A DNA stretch of 64,000 nt. Origin: Paramarasmius palmivorus (taxonomy: Eukaryota > Basidiomycota > Agaricomycetes > Agaricales > Marasmiaceae). Positions 57,009-64,000 of this stretch are shown here, in pieces. The stretch spans positions 1,054,001 to 1,118,000 of the forward strand of contig JAYKXP010000004.1 in the NCBI GenBank assembly GCA_037176845.1, given 5' to 3'. Each line of letters begins with the position of its first letter. Position 1 is the first letter of the stretch. The notes beneath the pieces are model-generated. The model was not told the origin of the DNA, did not search any database, and worked only from the letters and a program-made list of their open reading frames with translations. The translations under genes were made by a program, and so were the position numbers.

Positions 57009-59501
57009 GGTGGAAGGGGAAGGGGAAGGACAAGGTGGTCCGGGTGATAGTTGACTTCAACTTTCTGGAGCGCCTTGCCAAACAAGTACAACGCATTTTG
57101 GTTGACGGCGCATGTGACCGTTCTTCGTCTTTTGCCGCGCCTATTGTCACTATGTATTGTCCTCAAGATGCGTGCAACTTGAGACCAATTCGCTTGCAAT
57201 ATGGCCTATGCACACTAGACTGCGTCCAGATCCTCGTTCTACCTCCAAAAATTACAGTTGCGCTCGACAGTTTACACAGCCCTCAGAATCATCCAGTGTA
57301 ACTATTCAGCATTGTATACTTTCAATTCCTTTACAAAAATCTGATATTATCAAAGAGGATATCTAGCGGAAATGCCAGGAATCGACCAGGAAAACCTCAA
57401 AGTTCGCTGCTTAGCCCATAATATGCGATCTCCATGACGTCTCCATGGAACACTCTGCGATCCAAGAAAGACGTCTGACCCAGCGCTCGTCTATTGCTAC
57501 CCCCACTCTCCTTGTATAACCAGTTGACATATAACACCTCTAGCAAACAGCGTCCTGTTGATCTCCTCCAGTTCTAAGACCCCCGTGGCATCAGCCAGTC
57601 AAATGTGCATACTTATACGATGTCGCGGTTAATCATCGTTTACACCACCACCTTCGATGTCAGGCACGGCAGTTTGAGTAGGACCTATATAATACTTGGT
57701 ATTCAGCCTTCTTCCTTGCATTAGCTAGGTGGACACCGACCTTCTGTGGTTATGTGCCAGTTTTCGTTGTTTAACTCGAGCAGCTCGAAGAGAGATGCGG
57801 GAGGAACAGACTGAAGAACCTCGTTTAGGGGGCTGCTTTAGTAGCGATTTTGTTTCGTACCATACAACCGTCACCTAGTTGCGTATACCTTTTACTAGAC
57901 TGACTTGATCATCAACTTCGTCAAAGCTTCATGACGAGACTGCGTGTCCCTTCATGGGTCACTTGCGGCCGGTCAACTTCGCAAGACAGTATTGCTTTGA
58001 ATCCGACAAGAGCAGCTTCTGAGTCCTTGGCTACACGGACATGACACCAGTAATCCAAATGCCTTGGATTTGCCTTGGAAGGAAGAGGCCATAAAACGAA
58101 ACAGGCGAGAGTCACCGTTGAGTACGCATGCGCAAGAGGAGATCGAGACCTCCAATAGCGAGCACATAGATTAGATGTGCCAAGTGCATGGCGCTTCCGC
58201 TACCCAAGAGCCAGGTGAGGTGTGATATGACACAGGATTGGATGAATTAAAACGATTGGCTTTTCTGATATCCAAAGGTCTGCTATGTCGTAGGAAGGGT
58301 ACGTATTTCTGGTTGTCCGATCTGAGGCAGCATGGATACAGGGTTCCCTATTATGAATTTGTTATAGCAAGGAGGTTTCATGAAGGTATCGATTTTGCAA
58401 GTATAGCAAAAGAAGTATAGGCACCGGCTGGGTGCCGGTGAATGTCCAAACGAGAACTTGATATCCCTACAGCCATTTCGAATTCAAAGTCTGTATGGAA
58501 AGGAAAAGACTAGGCCGGACGCAGAGGAATGGAAAGCAAGTCGAATTCTAGCGGTGATACATCGGCGGTACCATGGTGTTGAGTATTGTTGTCGTCCAAG
58601 TAAATCTTTCTGATCCCTATACGCTGTAGGATTCTTGAGGAAATCAGAGATGCGAAATGGGTTGTCGAATGCATCGAGGGCTTTATGGGACTATGTATTC
58701 CAGGTCGGTACATGGTAGGCTGCTGTAAACGGGGACGAGGAACGATTGGATTTTGAGGGTGATCAAGGACACAAGACATACAAGTAGGACGCAACTTAAG
58801 ACCAGAATCAAGTCAATGCCACCAAAATGCTACTAGATGAGAGACAAGCTGCGAAGTGAACTTGAAGCAGACGTCCTCTCGGCTACCGCGTTACCTGTCC
58901 TGTGCACACCCACTCCTCCATCATCCACGTCCCTCTCTGACCAACTGGACCCCATTTTTTAAAAACCTGAACGCCCAACTTGACTGAAGAGTGAGCAAAG
59001 ATCAGTAGAATCCGTCAGAATGGAGTTCGACATGAGAAGAGGAGATAAGCGCCAATTTCTCCCGAGGCTCAGGCTCTTGTTCTTTGAGTCGAACTGCAGT
59101 CAAGATTCGTTCAATTCATTCGAGAAAAAATAGGGTAGTTATATATCGTATTACAAGAACCTTAGAGTCCTGCTACTGGCTACAAGAGAGGCACGATGAT
59201 TTTGGGATTTTTCGGAATTACTCGACTTTTTGACGCGCGAACCGCTGTAGTCATAGTCTATCGCAATTTTTTTGGATCACGGCATATGTCTGCAACTCCC
59301 CCATTCTGAACCTGGTAAATGCAGAAGTATGCCGCTGGAATATTGAGGATATCCAGACAGCATCGTGCACAACTTCAAGGTTCATTGTCTTTTGTGAGCC
59401 GTCACGTGCGGACAGTGCCTCGCGACACGAAATTTCCGAACCGTGACTTGAACCACATCAACAACTTGACTCTCACCACATCACTCGCGCGCAACCTCGC
59501 G
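57009..59501. other. gene-free stretch of 2.5 kb before topoisomerase II
   Basis: No frame with motifs, splice structure or coding-like codon use was found on either strand. The last 183 bp (from 59319) form an in-frame extension of the topoisomerase II frame, discussed in the findings. A small perfect hairpin lies at 58422-58440. Confidence 0.5.
58422..58440. repeat. small perfect hairpin
   Basis: CACCGGC and GCCGGTG form a 7-bp inverted repeat around the loop TGGGT. No T-run follows and no gene abuts it, so function is unknown. Confidence 0.6.
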
Positions 59502-62500
59502 ATGAGCTCTTCAGAAGGAGAGAATTTCGATTTTCAGGACGACGCGTACAGCGACGACTCTGAGGACTACGCCCCAGTACCCAAGAAGGTCAGTGACTGT
59601 TTGCCTCACGATTGACTCGTGCTGAAAAGCACCCATCCAGGCCAAGGCTCCTGCAAAGCCCAAGTCCAAGGCACCCCCTTCCAAGGCAAAATCAACTGTG
59701 ACGAAGACTGCCGCGAAGGGCAAGGGTGCATCGAAGAAGAAGGTTTTGGCGGATCACGACGACAATGCGGAGGCTGAGACGAGTGGTATCATGGAAATAG
59801 ACGAAGAAGAGGTCTCTGCTGTACAGGCACCTGCTGCCACAGCTGCTGCAGGTACTTCAAAGAAGAAAACAGCGTCAGAAACATACACCAAGGTGCGCCC
59901 CCTAAGCGAAATCTAGTAGAGGCCTTATTTAAGCTTGTCGTAGCTTTCTCAACTGGAGCATATCCTAAAACGACCCGACTCATACATCGGAAGCGTGGAG
60001 ACGATCACTCAACTCATGTGGACCTTCGACTCAGACACGAATCGCATGGTATACCGCGACGTCAAATATGTTCCAGGGTTTTTTAAGATTGTCGATGAAA
60101 TCCTTGTCAATGCTGCAGACAACAAGGTGTGCATGCGTCCTACCTTCATTTTCGGAACGCACGTCTAACTCACATCTGGCAGATCAATGATTCTAGCATG
60201 GACACCATCAAGATCGACATTAACGTTGAGGAATGCAGCATATCAGTCTACAACAACGGTCGCGGTATACCCATCGAGATGCACTCTCAGGAGAAAATGT
60301 ACATTCCAGAACTCATTTTTGGCCATCTACTCTCTTCTTCCAACTACGACGACGACGAGAAGAAACTCACCGGCGGTCGTAACGGTTACGGTGCAAAGCT
60401 TGCCAACATCTACTCCCACGAGTTCACTGTGGAGACAGCGGACAAGAATACGCAGCAGAAGTACAAGCAGACGTGGACGGACAATATGAGCAAGTGTGGC
60501 AAGGCGAAGATCACGAAGAACTCGCGGGGCGAGGAGTGGACTCGCGTAACTTTTCGTCCAGACCTCAAGCGATTTGGGATGGACGGAATCGACGATGACA
60601 CAGCCAGTTTACTCCGGAGGCGTGTCTACGACTTGGCCGGCACGGTAAAGGACGTGAAGGTCTACCTCAATGACCAACGTCTGAAGATCAAAAACTTCAA
60701 GGAGTACGTGAATATGTACCTCAATTCCGCGAATGCCCAGGCGGAGGAGAAATCAGGCGGTGCCGCGCAGCCTAAGCAGCCACTGATCTACGAACATGTC
60801 GGCCAACGTTGGGAGGTCGCATTCGCGGTATCCGAAGGCTCCTTCATGCAGGTATCATTCGCCAACTCGATTTCAACGTCCAAAGGCGGAACACATGTCA
60901 ACCTCATCGCTGATCAGATTTCGAAGAATCTCATCACTGCTATCGGCAAGAAGAACAAAGGAGCCGCCGTCAAAGCCGCCCAGATCAAGAACCATATGTG
61001 GATTTTTGTCAATGCGCTCATTGAGAACCCCACATTCGACAGTCAAACCAAGGAGACGCTGACTCTGCCTGCGTCTAAGTTCGGCACAAAACCCGTGATA
61101 TCTGACGACTTTATGAAGAAAGGTGAGTCCTGAAATTTCCTGACCACTGTCTCTTTGCTAATCTGCTTGTAGTTCAAAAGTCTCCGATTGTTGAGAATAT
61201 CCTTAACTGGGCCAAATTCAAGGCCGACCAGCAAATCAAGAAAACTGATGGTTCCAAGCGAAATAGGTATGTCGGCATTTCGCTCGAGCGACTGCAGGTA
61301 CTAATTTCAAATTCAGATTGACAGGTCTTCCAAAGCTTTCCGATGCCAACAACGCTGGTACGAAGCATGCAAAGGACTGCACCCTCATCTTGACAGAAGG
61401 AGACTCCGCCAAGTCACTTGCTGTCGCTGGTCTCGCCGTTGTTGGACGCGACAACTTTGGTGTTTTCCCACTCAGGGGTAAACTACTGAATGTACGCGAG
61501 GCCAAGCTTGATCAGATCCTGAAGAACGAAGAACTTCAGAATATCAAGAAGATTATGGGGCTTCAACACGCCAAGGCTTACGATGACACGTCGAGCCTTC
61601 GTTATGGTCGCCTAATGATCATGACGGATCAGGTTTGTTCTTCTCGCCAATAGGCGTTTTCTGCGCTCACGCATCGACAGGATCATGATGGTTCGCATAT
61701 CAAAGGACTACTCATCAATTTCCTCGATCATTTCTATCCTTCCCTGCTCAAGATTCCTGATTTCCTCGTTGAGTTTGTGACGCCAATCGTTAGGGTATGT
61801 CTGGTCCAAGATTGGTAGACTCCAGTCTGACGTCTAGTATAGGTTACCAAGGGCAGCCAACGCAAAGATTTCTTCACCATCCCTGAGTTTGAGCAATGGG
61901 TCGAAGACACTCCGGATTCTCACAAGTGGACTGCCAAGTATTTCAAGGTAAGGTACTACAATACTTTGTTCAAATTACATGCTGATCTTCAAACAGGGTT
62001 TGGGTACATCAGACGACAAGGATGGGCGTGAATACTTCAGCAATATGGCGAAACATATGATACCCTTTGCCCCTACCCAAGAAGGTGACCGAGAGCTCAT
62101 CGAACTTGCTTTCAGCAAGAAGAAGGCCGACGATCGAAAGGAGTGGCTTCGTCAGTTCAAGGTTAGCCAACAGAATATTTCATTTTCTTGTATTTGCGTG
62201 TTGATATCCATGCAGCCTGGCACTTTTCTCGATCATCGATTAGAGGAAATTCCATACTCCGAGTTCATCAACAAAGAACTTATTCTGTTCTCCATGGCAG
62301 ACAACATCCGTTCGATACCCTCAGTGGCCGATGGCCTGAAGCCCGGTCAGCGGAAAGTCATCTGGGGTTGCTTCAAGCGTAACTTCAAGAAGGAAATAAA
62401 GGTGAGTTCTTGATATCTCCGAGTCTTCACCCCCTTCAATACGCCTTTAGGTCATGCAACTCGTCGGTTATGTCTCCGAGAAGGCAGTCTACCACCACGG

Positions 62501-64000
62501 TGAACAAAGTTTGATGATGACGATCGTCAACCTGGCGCAAGATTTCGTTGGAAGCAACAACATCAACCTTTTGATGCCGAACGGTCAATACGGTACAAGA
62601 GATCAAGGTGGAAAAGACCATGCCTCGGCCAGGTACATCAACACGCTCCCTTCACTCATGGCTAGGGCAATTTTCCATGCCGACGACGACGTGCTCCTCA
62701 GTCCTCAGAAAGATGAAAACCACATCATTGAGCCGGAGTGGTACATGCCGGTTCTCCCTATGGTCCTTGTCAATGGTGCTGAAGGCATTGGCACAGGTAC
62801 GTACTATAAGCTGTGCTCCTGTCTCGTTATTTCTAAGTGTGACCGTGATAGGTTGGAGTACGAATATTCCTTGCTACAATCCTCATGACATTGTCGATAA
62901 TCTCAAGCGCTTGATGAATGGCGAGGAGGTGGTCACGATGCACCCCTGGTGGCGCGGCTTCAAAGGTGAAGTTAAGCTCGTATCAAAGAACAAGTACGAT
63001 GTGCATGGCATTGCTACGAAGATAGACAACTCAACCGTCGAAATCACTGAGCTGCCGATTCATAAATGGACCCAAAGCTTCAAAGCGGAATTAGAGGCTA
63101 TGATGACCAACGAGAAAAGCACAGAAGGATCAATCAAGGTAGGTGGTCCCGACTTCAAAAAAAATCTTTCGTCTAATGCTCTGTTCCACAGAATTATCAA
63201 GAGCATCACGCCAACCAAGACGTTCATTTCATCATTCAGATGGACCCCAAAGAGCTTGAAAAAGCCGAGGCAAAAGGCCTCATCGAATACTTCAAACTCA
63301 CGACCAAGGTCACTACCACAAACATGATATGTTTCGACTTTGACGGCAAGATCAAGAGATATGACAGCCCCGAGGCCATTCTGGAGGACTTCTATCCCAA
63401 GCGGCTAGAGTATTATCAGAAAAGAAAGGTACGAGCTTCCAGACCTATCCCGATAACCAAAGGTGATGAATGTATTGATCATAGGACCATCTTGCTATGG
63501 AACTGCAAAATGCATTCGAAAAGCTGTCCAATCAGGCCCGATTTGTCCAGATGATCATAGACAAGAAATTGTCTGTCTCTGGTCGCAAGAAAGCCGACAT
63601 TGTAGTGGATTTGAGAACGCATAAATTCCGACCTTTTCCGAGGAAGAAGGTCAAAGCGACGGCAGATCAGGAGGAGGCTGAAGAGGAGAATGCTGAAATT
63701 GAGGAGGAGGAGCAAGAGGCAGGCGACACGGATTTCGACTACTTGCTTAGCATGCCTATCTGGAATCTAACTCGCGAGAAGGTATGTCGACTAGTATGTT
63801 GTTGCGTAGATCAAGCATGCTTACTAGCTCTCAAGATTGAGAAACTCCGACAACAAGCAGCCGACAAGGAAAGCGAGTTGATCGAAACTCTCAATCGATC
63901 GCCTAAAGACATGTGGAATACTGACCTGGACAAGTTTTTGGAGACATTAGAGGTAAGGATTCTACATGTTTAACATTTTACTTCACTGAGCAACTCTTCA
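59502..64000 (+). CDS. TOP2: DNA topoisomerase II, 3' end beyond the window
   Basis: Fifteen exons seen: 59502-59588, 59641-59892, 59944-60126, 60183-61122, 61173-61266, 61317-61632, 61681-61794, 61843-61947, 61997-62161, 62216-62401, 62451-62796, 62852-63138, 63192-63428, 63485-63781 and 63836-63952. They encode 1242 residues before an open intron runs off the end. An acidic and Lys/Ala-rich N-terminal tail (1-113) precedes the GHKL ATPase (DEILVNAADNK, NNGRGIP, GGRNGYGAKLANIYS). TOPRIM follows (LILTEGDSAKSLAVAGL, DQDHDGSHIKGLLIN), then the winged-helix region with the DNA-cleaving Tyr876 in SARYINTL. The acidic loop of the coiled-coil gate (QEEAEEENAEIEEEEQEAGDT) lies near 1175. It passes duplexes through double-strand breaks in nuclear DNA. 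The missing part is the C-terminal domain. The start follows yeast-like N-termini; an upstream in-frame ATG exists at 59319. Confidence 0.96.

Noticed and set aside
1..64000. CRISPR array, rRNA operon, intact transposon or horizontally acquired island
   Set aside because: No regularly spaced direct repeats, no rRNA-like conserved strings, no transposase or reverse-transcriptase motifs with terminal repeats; the window reads as ordinary fungal nuclear DNA.

Overview
This window comes from the nuclear genome of a filamentous basidiomycete, most likely an Agaricomycete. Nearly every gene is cut by short GT-AG introns of roughly 45-70 nt, genes are densely packed on both strands, and the gene set is fungal: PacC/Rim101, Sla2, Lsb5, an Hst3/4-type sirtuin, the Cfd1 scaffold ATPase and the meiotic recombinase Dmc1. 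I see no rRNA, convincing tRNA, CRISPR array or intact transposon. I placed exon boundaries by hand from GT/AG sites, phase and family conservation.

Layout. 1-1.26 kb: probable promoter of a PacC-type pH-response regulator (1.26-3.6 kb). 3.6-6.4 kb: no gene seen. 6.4-9.8 kb: a divergent pair, an AYR1-like short-chain dehydrogenase and a secreted PLC-like phosphodiesterase. 10-14.7 kb: UTP11 (U3 snoRNP), a FAR1-like zinc-binding protein and an Lsb5-like VHS/GAT protein. 14.9-18 kb: mitochondrial seryl-tRNA synthetase and an RFC small subunit, diverging from an 81-bp intergenic that carries an MluI cell-cycle box. 18.3-22.9 kb: two unrecognised proteins, one large with a C-terminal membrane region. 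23.8-30.4 kb: secreted aspartic protease, SURF1/Shy1, and SLA2 (endocytic actin adaptor). 30.9-37.2 kb: a Ser/Pro-rich disordered protein, a small protein that looks like a free-standing voltage-sensor domain, the splicing factor CWC25, and a small membrane protein whose reading frame is ambiguous. 37.6-43.5 kb: DMC1 in 19 exons, an orphan ORF, a secreted RNase T2 and CFD1. 44.5-49 kb: an RRM-like protein and a bacterial-type (family I.5) lipase. 49.3-57 kb: a large multi-RRM protein, RPB6 and the sirtuin. 57-59.5 kb: no gene seen. 59.5 kb to the end: DNA topoisomerase II, truncated by the window edge.

The genes do not form one pathway. Several serve chromosome metabolism (RFC clamp loader, DMC1, topoisomerase II, sirtuin, RPB6), RNA processing (UTP11, CWC25, two RRM proteins) and endocytosis (SLA2, LSB5). 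Three encode secreted enzymes (aspartic protease, RNase T2, PLC-like). The most unusual items are the isolated voltage-sensor-like protein, the bacterial-type lipase that keeps both its triad and its zinc ligands, the DMC1 gene with a GC-AG intron and a 9-nt microexon, the in-frame presequence-like leader upstream of topoisomerase II, and the gene near 37 kb where two donor sites 2 nt apart lead into two different long frames.
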